A stretch of DNA of 64,000 nt. It comes from Actinomadura rupiterrae. GTDB taxonomy: Bacteria > Actinomycetota > Actinomycetes > Streptosporangiales > Streptosporangiaceae. The notes beneath the pieces are model-generated. The model was given only the letters and a program-made list of their open reading frames with translations. It was not told where the DNA came from and did not search any database. Each line of letters starts with the position of its first letter. Within the stretch, counting starts at the first letter, position 1. Location: assembly GCF_024172125.1 (NCBI RefSeq), contig NZ_JAMZEA010000004.1:372001-436000 (forward strand). The letters run 5' to 3'. Both the position numbers and the translations under genes were made by a program. Shown piece after piece: positions 34,337-42,481 of this stretch.

Positions 34337-34548
34337 GGCCTGTCCCCTCATGTGAGTCGGTTCCTCGTCCGCCGGCCCCTCGTCGTCCGCCGGCTCGTCG
34401 TCCGTCGCCGTCCGCTGTCGTCCGTCGTCCCGGACGAGGGGCAGTACGAGGAGGCGCGCCCGGAGGGTTCAAGCGCCGGTACGGTTTTGAACCACCTCGC
34501 GCCCGAATCCGTCCTAGTCGGGACACCGCACGACATGGGGGACACACC

Positions 34549-35196
34549 GTGACCAGGCCGAACAACTACTCGGGGCCGAGCTGCCTGCTGTGGCCGGTCA
34601 TGGTGATCGTGCTGCCCTTCCGGCTGGCCTGGGAGCTGCTCAAGCTGATCGGCCGCGGCATCGGCTGGGTGCTGGTCCAGTTCGGCCGGTTCGTCCTGCG
34701 GCCGATCGGCATCGCGCTCTACTACCTGCTGGTCAAGCCCGTGATCTGGGTGTGGGAGACGCTGCTGATGCCGCCGCTGCGGCTGCTCGGCGCGTTCCTC
34801 GCGTGGATCGGGCGCGGCCTGTGGGCCGGACTCGCCTGGATCGGCCGGTACGTCCTGCGGCCGATCGCGATCGGGATCGGCTGGGTGCTGAACATCCTGA
34901 TCGTCCTGCCTCTGATGGCGCTCTGGCGGTACGTGCTGGCCCCGATCGGACGCGGCATCGCCTGGTTCTGGGAGAACGCCCTGTTCCCGGTGCTGAGCTG
35001 GGCGTGGTGGGCCGCCGGACGCGTGCTGTACTACACGCTGGTCGTCCCGCTGAAGTACCTGGTCGCGCTGCCCGTCCGCTGGGTCTGGACGAACCTGGTC
35101 CGGCCGGTCGGCCGCGCGCTGCGCGCCGTCTGGGACGCGACGTTCGGCCCGGTCTTCCGCTGGCTGAACGAGATCTTCTCCACGCCGGGACGCTGA
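34549..35196 (+). CDS. Trp-rich membrane protein built from reiterated amphipathic segments
   Basis: The 215-residue protein has 19 Trp (about 9%). The same pattern returns several times: IGRGIGWVLVQFGRFVLRPI near 35, WIGRGLWAGLAWIGRYVLRPI near 85, YVLAPIGRGIAWFWENALFP near 130. Hydrophobic segments of 15-20 residues alternate with Arg/Lys-Pro turns. I know no characterised family. It is probably membrane embedded, or lies along the interface. GGGGGA precedes the GTG start. A small hairpin follows the stop. The sequence is intact and has strong actinomycete codon bias. Confidence 0.7.
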   Translation: MTRPNNYSGPSCLLWPVMVIVLPFRLAWELLKLIGRGIGWVLVQFGRFVLRPIGIALYYLLVKPVIWVWETLLMPPLRLLGAFLAWIGRGLWAGLAWIGRYVLRPIAIGIGWVLNILIVLPLMALWRYVLAPIGRGIAWFWENALFPVLSWAWWAAGRVLYYTLVVPLKYLVALPVRWVWTNLVRPVGRALRAVWDATFGPVFRWLNEIFSTPGR

Positions 35197-35217
35197 CTAC
35201 TCACCCGATCTGAGTAG
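35197..35217 (+). terminator. Short hairpin right behind the stop codon
   Basis: CTACTCA and TGAGTAG form a perfect 7-bp stem with a seven-base loop, beginning one base after the TGA of the Trp-rich protein. It may be a weak terminator or a 3'-end processing hairpin. Confidence 0.4.
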
Positions 35218-35300
35218 CGCGACGGATTCCGGGCGCGTCCGGTCGCTCGGAATGCTGGTCGTGACCGCGAATTCCTCCGGTCCCGATCAGGAAGACCCTC

Positions 35301-35876
35301 ATGCCACGCATCACCATCGGCCGCGTCGTCACGGCCTTTGCCCTGCTCTACTCCGCCCTTCTCGTCTTCTTCTACTTCCTCCCCGGCACCGGCGGAGGGG
35401 ACGGGAGGCAGGTGGCGCTGGCCGAACTCGCCGGACCGTCCTTCTACCTGCTCAAGCCGCTCGGCCTGCACGTCGACCACGACGGGACGAACCGTTCGGT
35501 GGAAAGCGCGCTGCTGGTTCTCGGACTGTTCCAGGCTCTGGCTGTGTGGGGGCTGGCGCGGTGGCGGACGCGTCCTTGGCGGAAGACGGTCGGCGAACAC
35601 GTTCGCGAATTCAGCCACGGCCCGGCGGTTTTCCGAGTGGCTGCGACTTATGCGGCGCTCGTGTTCACCGTGGCCGTCTGGGTGCTGTACGAGGCGTCCA
35701 CGACGGACGGGAGCATGGCCGGAGTCTGGCTCTTCCCGCTGCTCGGGCCGGCGATCCTGCCGCTCTTCGTGTTCGACGTGGACTTCGTCGGCTACATGAC
35801 GTTCGCCAGCCCCGTCCAGGCCTGGGTGTTCTGGCGGCTGCTACGCGGACGCCGGGTGGCGGGCGCCACCGGATAG
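35301..35876 (+). CDS. Four-helix membrane protein of unknown function
   Basis: The 191-residue protein has hydrophobic helices at about 8-28, 66-84, 112-130 and 140-160. A conserved-looking extracytoplasmic loop contains LAGPSFYLLKPLGLHVDHDG. I do not recognise a named family with certainty. GGAAG lies before the ATG. The C-terminus (RRVAGATG) is encoded by the first unit of a short tandem repeat that extends past the TAG. Confidence 0.6.
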   Translation: MPRITIGRVVTAFALLYSALLVFFYFLPGTGGGDGRQVALAELAGPSFYLLKPLGLHVDHDGTNRSVESALLVLGLFQALAVWGLARWRTRPWRKTVGEHVREFSHGPAVFRVAATYAALVFTVAVWVLYEASTTDGSMAGVWLFPLLGPAILPLFVFDVDFVGYMTFASPVQAWVFWRLLRGRRVAGATG

Positions 35877-35924
35877 CCGGGCGCCACCGGGCGGCGGGCG
35901 CCACCGGGCGGCGGGCGCCACCGG
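35856..35924. repeat. 17-bp tandem repeat spanning a stop codon
   Basis: Units start at 35856, 35873 (18 bp), 35891 and 35908, with the core GGCGGGCGCCACCGG. The stop TAG lies in the second unit. Confidence 0.9.
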
Positions 35925-35958
35925 GTGGGTCTACGCCGTCCCGTCCCTCGGCGTCCGG

Positions 35959-36171
35959 TCACTTGCTCAGCAGGCGTTTGGTGACCTCGCGGGCGGCGGC
36001 CTCCTCGTCGTCGTCCTTGACCGGGACCCACAGCCGGCGGACCGTCCCGTCGGCCATCTCGCCCCGCCACCAGCCCTCCTTCTCGGCCCAGAACTCGGCG
36101 AGCAGGCGCATCTGGTCGTCCCTCACCGCGTAGGTGCCGTCCCGAGTGCGCCACAGAGTGACCACCCTCAT
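35959..36171 (-). CDS. Small conserved-looking hypothetical protein, 70 aa
   Basis: MRVVTLWRTRDGTYAVRDDQ is followed by a Trp-rich middle (WAEKEGWWRGEMADG) and an acidic helix. The shape suggests a small beta-sheet domain. GGGAGGG precedes the ATG at 36171; a longer form from 36189 is possible. High third-position GC supports coding. No function assigned. Confidence 0.5.
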   Translation of the reverse strand: MRVVTLWRTRDGTYAVRDDQMRLLAEFWAEKEGWWRGEMADGTVRRLWVPVKDDDEEAAAREVTKRLLSK

Positions 36172-36283
36172 GCGCCCTCCCGCCAGCACCCGAACCGGGA
36201 CACCCCAAGCATGCGCCGCCAGGCCCTCCCCGGGGGCGGGAATTCACTCACCTTCCGCCCCAGCGCCCTCACCGCGCCGCCAT

Positions 36284-36880
36284 TCAGCGCCCCGGGGACA
36301 GCCCGGCGACGAGCGCCTGGAGCGCGCGGTCGAAGCGGGCCCGGTGGTCGGACGGCGTGCCCAGACCGTCCGCGACAGCCCGCGCCACGTGCGGATACCG
36401 CGCGAGGTCGGGGAGTTCGGCCGCGTCCTCGTCCGGGATCTCCGCGAGGACGTGCCCGACCGTGAACGTGGCGACGGCGTTCAGCAGGCAGGCCGCTTCG
36501 AGGGGCGAGAGGCCGACCCCGGCCAGCGCCTCCAGCGCCCGTTCGAGCATGTCGAGCCCGCCCGGCGTGCTGATCGGCCGGGACGCCAGCAGCGGGACGA
36601 CACGCGGGTGCGCGAGGAGTTCGCGGCGCAGCGACCGCGCGAACTCGGCGATCCAGTCGAGCCCGGGCGCGGGCTGCGGCTCGGCTCCGGCGATCACCTG
36701 CTCGATGACGCCGTCCAGCAGGGCGTCCTTGTTCGGGACGTAGTGGTACAGCGTCATCGCCTCCACGCCCAGCTCGGCGCCCAGCCGGCGCATGGACAGC
36801 TTGGCCAGGCCGTCCCGGTCCACCAGGGCCAGCGCGGCGTCGAGGACGCGTTCACGGGTCAGGCCGACGGGTTTTCCCAC
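36284..36880 (-). CDS. TetR-family repressor
   Basis: The N-terminal helix-turn-helix spans about 8-52 (RVLDAALALVDRDGLAKLSM ... TLYHYVPNKDALLDGV). The ligand-binding part resembles the TetR_C-type domain. It faces the SnoaL-like gene, and two matching palindromes lie between the two starts, so it probably represses itself and its neighbour. Ligand unknown. Length 198 is typical. Confidence 0.9.
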   Translation of the reverse strand: MGKPVGLTRERVLDAALALVDRDGLAKLSMRRLGAELGVEAMTLYHYVPNKDALLDGVIEQVIAGAEPQPAPGLDWIAEFARSLRRELLAHPRVVPLLASRPISTPGGLDMLERALEALAGVGLSPLEAACLLNAVATFTVGHVLAEIPDEDAAELPDLARYPHVARAVADGLGTPSDHRARFDRALQALVAGLSPGR

Positions 36881-36894
36881 GGTGCTCCTTGACT

Positions 36895-36911
36895 CTCTTA
36901 CGGCGTAAGAG
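36895..36911. promoter_or_regulatory. TetR operator 1
   Basis: CTCTTACGGCGTAAGAG is a perfect 17-bp palindrome 15 bases upstream of the tetR start. The same core occurs in operator 2. Confidence 0.85.
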
Positions 36912-36932
36912 CATCATAGACGCGTCCGAGAG

Positions 36933-36947
36933 TCTTACGTCGTAAGA
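36933..36947. promoter_or_regulatory. TetR operator 2
   Basis: TCTTACGTCGTAAGA repeats the operator 1 core with a different central base. Its centre is 37 bases from that of operator 1 and it lies 13 bases before the SnoaL-like gene. Confidence 0.85.
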
Positions 36948-36959
36948 GAGAGGCCGAAC

Positions 36960-37382
36960 ATGTCCGCCGTTGCCGAAGTCGTCACCGAGTTCTTCGCCGC
37001 CGTGAACGAGCGCCGCCTCGCCGACCTGCGCCGCGTCATGGCCGCCGACGTGGTCGACCACAACAAGATCATTCACGGCGAGCCGGACGAGCCGGGCGCC
37101 GCGTTCGAGGGCATCGCCATGCAGCTGGCCGCCTTCGGCGACTACCACTGCCGCGTCGACCAGCTCGTGGTGTCCGGCACGACCGCCGTCGCGCGCTGCA
37201 CGCACACCGGCGTCCACACGGGCACCCATCCCCGCATGCCGGAGCCCACCGGCCGCGCCTTCGAGACCGAGCTGATCTTCATCTTCACGCTGCGGGACGG
37301 CCTGATCAGCGAGATCCGCTGCGTCTCCGACCGGCTCGGCCTGTTCGCCCAGCTCGGCTGGGACTGGCCCGGCGCCGCATGA
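36960..37382 (+). CDS. SnoaL-like polyketide-cyclase-fold protein
   Basis: The 140-residue protein begins VVTEFFAAVNERRLADLRRVMAA and has the alpha+beta-barrel pattern of the NTF2/SnoaL family (VVDHNKIIHGEPDEPG, FGDYHCRVDQLVVSG, FIFTLRDGLISEIR). Members include ester cyclases and small-molecule isomerases; the substrate is unknown. It shares the operator region with the TetR gene, so it is probably the repressor's main target. Confidence 0.82.
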   Translation: MSAVAEVVTEFFAAVNERRLADLRRVMAADVVDHNKIIHGEPDEPGAAFEGIAMQLAAFGDYHCRVDQLVVSGTTAVARCTHTGVHTGTHPRMPEPTGRAFETELIFIFTLRDGLISEIRCVSDRLGLFAQLGWDWPGAA

Positions 37383-37393
37383 TGCCCGTGTGG

Positions 37394-38035
37394 TCAGGAG
37401 CGACGGACGCGGTAGCGCAGGTGCGTGACCTCCTTGCCCTGGACGGTCCTGACCGGGCCTTCCAGGTCGAGCGGACCGTTCTGGAGCGGGCCGAAGTACG
37501 GCACGCCGCCGCCCAGCATCACCGGGACGAGCGCCATGCCCACCTCGTCCAGCAGGCCCGCGTCGAGGCACTGGGTGGCGATCGTCCCGCCGTTCACGCC
37601 GATGTCCTTGCCCTGCGCGATCTCCTTGGCCTTCGCGACCGCCGCCTCGATGCCGCCCTCGGTGACGAACGTGAACGGCGCGGTCCCGAGGTGCTCCCAG
37701 TCCTTCGGCACCTCGTGCGTCAGCACCACCACCGGGATGTCGAACGGATGCCTGCCGTCCCAGCCGTTGGTGAGGTCGAAGAGCCTGCGGCCGACGACGA
37801 AGACGCCGGTGTTCTCCAGCGTCTCGCGCATCGCCCGGATGCTCTCCTCGGTCATCCGGAACGTGAGCCCGGGACGCGTCGTCTCCCAGACGACGTCCCC
37901 GTTCTCGTACCACCGGAACAGCCGGTCGAAGCCCGTCTCATCAGGCCCCGCGATGTATCCGTCCAGCGAGACGGACGCTTCGGTGTAGACGATCCCCTTA
38001 ACTCCACCTTCCAGTTCGCTCCCGAGATGGACCAC
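37394..38035 (-). CDS. Dihydrofolate-reductase-like (RibD C-terminal) family protein
   Basis: The core is GIVYTEASVSLDGYIAGPDE, VFVVGRRLFDLTNGW, IPVVVLTHEVP, GKDIGVNGGTIATQCLDAGLLDE and LVPVMLGGGVPYFG, typical of stand-alone RibD-C/DHFR proteins that reduce small substrates with NADPH. The true start is uncertain: the GTG at 38035 gives 213 residues but lies too close to its ribosome site, and an unusual start after AAGGTGGAG near 37995 would fit the family better. It converges on the SnoaL-like gene with 11 bases between. Confidence 0.78.
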   Translation of the reverse strand: MVHLGSELEGGVKGIVYTEASVSLDGYIAGPDETGFDRLFRWYENGDVVWETTRPGLTFRMTEESIRAMRETLENTGVFVVGRRLFDLTNGWDGRHPFDIPVVVLTHEVPKDWEHLGTAPFTFVTEGGIEAAVAKAKEIAQGKDIGVNGGTIATQCLDAGLLDEVGMALVPVMLGGGVPYFGPLQNGPLDLEGPVRTVQGKEVTHLRYRVRRS

Positions 38036-38076
38036 CTCCCCCTGGCAAACTCATCGCCCACACACAAGCAACCCGC

Positions 38077-38123
38077 CCCGCGCCGACCGCAGCCACGCAA
38101 GCGCGACCGCAGGTCGGCGCGGG
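38077..38123 (-). terminator. 12-bp stem terminator behind the ECF sigma gene
   Basis: CCCGCGCCGACC and its exact complement enclose a 23-base loop, starting 15 bases after the sigma-factor stop codon on the minus strand. Confidence 0.7.
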
Positions 38124-38137
38124 CGGGCGGGCGTGGG

Positions 38138-40459
38138 TCAGTGCTGCTCGTCGCCGCCGCTGCTGCCAGCGTCGGGCGTGGGGTTCGGAGCGTCCTGGCC
38201 GCCCTTCGCGGAGGGCGCGGCCGTTCCGGTCAGCCCGGAGACGACCTCCGGCAGCGCTTGGGGGACGTCCTGCACCACTTTCGGGACGTCCTGGACCACA
38301 CGCGGGACGTCTTGGACCGCCTTGGGGACGTCCCGAACCGTCTCGGGGACGTCCTGAACGACGCGCGGGACGTCTTGGAGCATCTGCGGGACGTCCTGCG
38401 GAAGGTTCCGGACGAGGGTGGGGACGTCTCGCACGACCTGCGGGACGTCCTGGAGGAGGTGATGCGGCTCGGTCGGCAGCGGCACGGCGGGCGGATGGAC
38501 GGGGAGCGCCGGGCCGCCCGGCACCCCGCCGGAGATCGCCGGGAACTCGGGATACTTCGGCGGCTCAACGATCGGCGGCGTGACCTGCCCGCTTGGCGGA
38601 TCAAAGGGCGCTATCGGCAGCTCGTCGGTCGGCAGCGGAACGTCCGCGACCGGGTCTTGCGCGTCCTTCGCCGGAAGCGCGGGCCGCGTGAGGTCGTTGC
38701 CGAGCCGGATCGCGACACTGTGTCCGGCATGTCCGCCGGTCGAGAGGCCCGGTCCAGCGCTCGGGGTCGACACGGGAACGAGGAAGAGCGGCACGAGCGC
38801 CGTCCCGACCGTGGCGGTCGCGGCGGCGGACGTCCGCACGCCGGTCGCGGCGGCCGCCCCGGTCAGCGTCGTGCGCAACGTCGCCCGGCGCGTCCGGCGT
38901 ACGACCGGAGAGGTCGCGTCGGCTTGGCGAGGCAGGCCCTCGGGCGTGAGCCGTCCGCCGCGCGCGCTGATCTCGGCGCGGTAGGGCGCGAGGGCAGGGT
39001 CGGCGAGCGTGTGCAGCACCCGCATCCGCAACCGCTGCGGCGGAATCGCCGCTCCCGGCGCGACCAGCAAGGCCTCCACTCGCAGCGCCGGATCGCCAGG
39101 CGCGCCTTCCCAACGCCCCCAGAACGGTTCGTCCGACCTGGCCGTCCCGCCCGCCTGATTCCGCGCCGCCTCCGGAGTCGCGAACGGCGAAGTGCTCGGC
39201 GTCCCGAACGGCTGCGTCCCGGCCGCCTGCTCATGCGCCGCCTCCGAAGCCGCGAAGGGCCAAGGTCTCGGCGACCCGAACGGCTGCGTCCCGGCCGCCT
39301 GCTCATGCGCCGCCTCCGAAGCCGCGAAGGGCCAAGGTCTCGGCGACCCGAACGCCGACGTCTCGGCCGCCTGCTCGTGCGCCGCCTCCGGAGTCGCGAA
39401 CGGCGAAGTGCTCGCCGTCCCGAACGGCTGCGTCTCGGCCGCCTGCTCCTGCGACGCGTCCGAAGTCGCGAAGGGCCAAGGTCTCGGCGTCCCGAGCGCC
39501 TGCGGCGAGGTTGGCGGGCCGCCCGGCGCTCCAAAGGGTGCGTTGCCCAGCGCGTCCGGGACGACAGGCGCCTCGCCTGAAGCGCGCGTGCCGAAAGGCG
39601 GAGTGCCAGGGACGGGCGGGGCGCTGTGGGGTTGCGGCCCAGCGAGACCGGTGGGCGGCAGGGACGGAAGTCGGGTGCCGAAGGGCGGGGTGGCGTGCGG
39701 CGGTTGCGGGTCGACGGGATAGGACGAGGGAGGGTGAGCGGGTCGGGTCGTCGTGTAGGGCAGGCCGTTGGGCGCGGTCGCGCCTTGGACCTTGATCGGG
39801 ACGGTGCTCAGCGCGCCGGCCGGGATGTGCGCGGCCGTGTGGGCCGCCACGATCTCGGCGGCGTGACGCCAGGCCTGGGCGCAGCGGCGCCGGAGTTGGC
39901 GGGCCGGACGGCCGAGGACGGCTTCGAGGTCGTCCGCGGTGAGTCCGTGTCGGCCGGTGAGCAGCAGGAGCTCGCGTTCGGTCGGGCCGGTCGCGTCCAT
40001 CAGGTGGTCCAGGGCTGCGCGGACCTCGAACGGGACGGCGGGCCGCGACTCCCCGGCGGCCGGCGTCCAATCCCAGTGCGGGCGCGGGAAGGTGCGGCGG
40101 CGGAGCCGGGCGCGGGTCGCCCCGTACAGCCAGGCGCCGAGCCGTTCCCGGTCGCGGACGCGGGCGGCGCGGCGCGCGGCGTCCACCAGGACGTCATGGA
40201 CGACGTCCGCGGCGGGCCCCTCGCGCAGGACGGAAGCGGCGTAGTCGTGCAGGCGCGCGGCGTACGCGTCGTAGAGCCGGGCCTCGGCCCCGGCCTCGCG
40301 GGACGCCAGGTCCAGCAGGATCTCCCGGTCGCGGGACACGTCGGGCGCGGGCCAGAGCGGCTCGGCGGGCCAGGGCTCGGTGCGGTCGCGCCGCCGGACG
40401 CGGGCATGGCGGCCCGTCGCGTCGTCGGTTCCGGCCCCGGTGGAGAAGGTCAGCTTCAC
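38138..40459 (-). CDS. ECF sigma factor fused to a membrane-anchored repeat tail
   Basis: Residues about 45-110 are a sigma-70 region 2-like segment (EARLYDAYAARLHDYAASVL, VHDVLVDAARRAA), and 148-205 a region 4 helix-turn-helix (TERELLLLTGRHGLTADDLEAVLG). A Pro-rich linker contains about five copies of a 24-residue unit with PWPFAASEAAHEQAAGTQPF (320-440). A helical domain (455-510) precedes one hydrophobic segment (about 529-565). The last 100 residues, predicted outside, contain about ten QDVPxxV heptads (669-737). The fusion suggests a sigma factor tethered to the membrane and controlled through its own tail instead of a separate anti-sigma factor; none is encoded nearby. The start ATG lies at 40459. 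At 773 residues it is about four times normal ECF length. Confidence 0.82.
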   Translation of the reverse strand: MKLTFSTGAGTDDATGRHARVRRRDRTEPWPAEPLWPAPDVSRDREILLDLASREAGAEARLYDAYAARLHDYAASVLREGPAADVVHDVLVDAARRAARVRDRERLGAWLYGATRARLRRRTFPRPHWDWTPAAGESRPAVPFEVRAALDHLMDATGPTERELLLLTGRHGLTADDLEAVLGRPARQLRRRCAQAWRHAAEIVAAHTAAHIPAGALSTVPIKVQGATAPNGLPYTTTRPAHPPSSYPVDPQPPHATPPFGTRLPSLPPTGLAGPQPHSAPPVPGTPPFGTRASGEAPVVPDALGNAPFGAPGGPPTSPQALGTPRPWPFATSDASQEQAAETQPFGTASTSPFATPEAAHEQAAETSAFGSPRPWPFAASEAAHEQAAGTQPFGSPRPWPFAASEAAHEQAAGTQPFGTPSTSPFATPEAARNQAGGTARSDEPFWGRWEGAPGDPALRVEALLVAPGAAIPPQRLRMRVLHTLADPALAPYRAEISARGGRLTPEGLPRQADATSPVVRRTRRATLRTTLTGAAAATGVRTSAAATATVGTALVPLFLVPVSTPSAGPGLSTGGHAGHSVAIRLGNDLTRPALPAKDAQDPVADVPLPTDELPIAPFDPPSGQVTPPIVEPPKYPEFPAISGGVPGGPALPVHPPAVPLPTEPHHLLQDVPQVVRDVPTLVRNLPQDVPQMLQDVPRVVQDVPETVRDVPKAVQDVPRVVQDVPKVVQDVPQALPEVVSGLTGTAAPSAKGGQDAPNPTPDAGSSGGDEQH

Positions 40460-40641
40460 ATCGCCCCCCAGTGGTGTCAGCTACCAACGACTCCACCGTG
40501 ACGCATGTCCCTTACTGATCGTGATGGTTTTCTTGCAACAAGTGGCGGAAATCCCGAATTCTGACCCGGCGTGTCGGCTCGACTACGCAAAGAGACCGGC
40601 GCCCACCCCCTCCGCAGGGAGGGGACGGGCGCCGGGGGTGA

Positions 40642-40854
40642 TCACTCCTCGGCGGCGTCCTCGGCCGCGCGCCGCCGCGCGTCGAGCCGCTGCTTGTCGA
40701 GGCGCTCGCGCATCTCGTCGGCGAGGGCGCGCTTGGCGTCCGCGCCGCCCTTCGCCGACCCGCGGCCGCCGGACGGCGCGCCGCGCAGGTCAGCGCGCGA
40801 CACCTTGCGCCGCTGACCGCCGACGCCGAGCATGTCGTTCCTGTTCTTGGACAT
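40642..40854 (-). CDS. DUF6243-like small basic protein
   Basis: MSKNRNDMLGVGGQRRKVSR followed by a charged helix (KRALADEMRERLDKQRLDARR) matches the small actinomycete DUF6243 family as I recall it. The 70-residue protein is highly charged and cytoplasmic. No function is known. It lies alone between the sigma factor and pyrD. Confidence 0.75.
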   Translation of the reverse strand: MSKNRNDMLGVGGQRRKVSRADLRGAPSGGRGSAKGGADAKRALADEMRERLDKQRLDARRRAAEDAAEE

Positions 40855-41085
40855 GGTGAAGCCGCTCCCGTGATGGCAGGCGATGACTGACTCGTCCTCG
40901 TCCGGCCCGAGCGGGAGGTTTCCGCGGGGCCGTCCGTCAGGCGGCGGCGCGGTCGCGGAAGACGCGGCGCGGAACGCCCCGCCACGCCGTGACCAGCAGG
41001 TTCTCGATCATGTGCGCCAGCGTAGGCGGGCCGTCCGGACGCCCTCAAACGGTTTTCGGTCGGGCCGCCTGAGATACTCGTGGGG

Positions 41086-42192
41086 ATGCTGTACTCACTG
41101 CTCTTCCGCCATGTCGTCGCCCGGTTCCTGGACGCCGAGGACGTCCACCACCTGACGATGCGGGCACTGCGGACGATCCAGATGACGCCCGGCGCGGCGC
41201 CGCTGGTGCGCCGCGTCCTCGCGCCGCGCGACCCGGCGCTGCGGGTCGCCGCGCTCGGCCTGGAGTTCCCCGGACCGCTCGGCCTGGCGGCGGGCTTCGA
41301 CAAGGACGCGATCGCCTACGAGGCCCTCGGCGCGTTCGGGTTCGGGCACGTGGAGATCGGCACCCTGACCGGGCAGGCGCAGCCGGGCAACCCCCGCCCG
41401 CGCCTGTTCCGGCTGCTCCCCGACCGGGCGATCATCAACCGGATGGGCTTCAACAACCGCGGGTCCGAGGACGCCGCGCGCCGCCTGCGCGCCCGCCGCC
41501 GCGGCCCGGACGCGACGATCGTCGGCGTGAACATCGGCAAGACCAAGGCCGTCCCGGAGGCCGAGGCCGCCGCCGACTACGTCGCGAGCGCCGAGCGCCT
41601 CGCCCCGCTCGCCGACTACCTCGTCGTCAACGTCAGCTCGCCGAACACGCCCGGCCTGCGGAACCTCCAGGCCGTCGAGGTGCTGCGCCCGCTGCTGGCC
41701 GCCGTCCGCGAGGCCGCCGACCGCGCCGCGCCGGACCGGCACGTCCCCCTCCTGGTCAAGATCGCGCCCGACCTCGCGGACGAGGACGTCGACGCCGTCG
41801 CGGACCTCGCGCTGGAGCTCGGCCTGGACGGCATCATCGCGACGAACACCACGATCTCCCGCGAGGGCCTGGCGAGCCCGGCCACGCTGACCAAGGAGAC
41901 CGGCGGCCTGTCCGGCGCGCCGGTGAAGGCCCGCTCCCTCGAAGTCCTGCGCCGGCTGCGCGCCCGCACCGGCGACCGGCTCGTCCTGATCTCCGTCGGC
42001 GGCATCGAGACCGCCGACGACGTGTGGGAACGCATCCGCGCCGGCGCCACCCTCGTGCAGGGCTTCACCGGCATGATCTACGGCGGCCCGCTCTGGGCCT
42101 GGCGCATCCACCGCGACCTCTCCCGCCGCCTCCGCCAGAGCACCTTCCCCACCCTCGCCGAAGCCCGCCCCAAAACACCCGAAGCCGCCTGA
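41086..42192 (+). CDS. pyrD: Dihydroorotate dehydrogenase (quinone), class 2
   Basis: An N-terminal amphipathic helix ([19 protein letters not shown]) for membrane association precedes the FMN barrel. [32 protein letters not shown] (Ser base of class 2) and [11 protein letters not shown] are the family hallmarks. It oxidises dihydroorotate to orotate, passing electrons to menaquinone, in pyrimidine synthesis. A GTG two codons upstream of the ATG is an alternative; the start is poor in ribosome-site sequence. The 290 bases downstream contain GC-rich degenerate repeats and no gene. Confidence 0.95.
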   Translation: MLYSLLFRHVVARFLDAEDVHHLTMRALRTIQMTPGAAPLVRRVLAPRDPALRVAALGLEFPGPLGLAAGFDKDAIAYEALGAFGFGHVEIGTLTGQAQPGNPRPRLFRLLPDRAIINRMGFNNRGSEDAARRLRARRRGPDATIVGVNIGKTKAVPEAEAAADYVASAERLAPLADYLVVNVSSPNTPGLRNLQAVEVLRPLLAAVREAADRAAPDRHVPLLVKIAPDLADEDVDAVADLALELGLDGIIATNTTISREGLASPATLTKETGGLSGAPVKARSLEVLRRLRARTGDRLVLISVGGIETADDVWERIRAGATLVQGFTGMIYGGPLWAWRIHRDLSRRLRQSTFPTLAEARPKTPEAA

Positions 42193-42481
42193 CCACCACC
42201 CAACACCCCAAACGCTGCAAGCCGCGCCCAGCGATCGCGGACGTCGCAACCACCCGGCCTGCGCCGACGCCCCGGGCCGTGCAGACCACCTGACGCTCGC
42301 CGGCCCTCCGGACGTCGCGAGCCGCGCGGCCCGCGCGCAACCTTGCGCACGTCGCTACCTGCTGACCTGCGACCGGGCGGATGCCGCGTCGGCTTGTTCG
42401 CGGGGGTTGCGGGTTGGCGGCGGCGGGTTCTTTGCCGTGGGGAGGACGTAGCTCTACCCGGTCGGCGGCAGGGATCGGGGT

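Noticed and set aside
40937..41011. Minus-strand 24-codon frame MIENLLVTAWRGVPRRVFRD
   Set aside because: It has no ribosome site, and its length is within chance expectation for this GC content.
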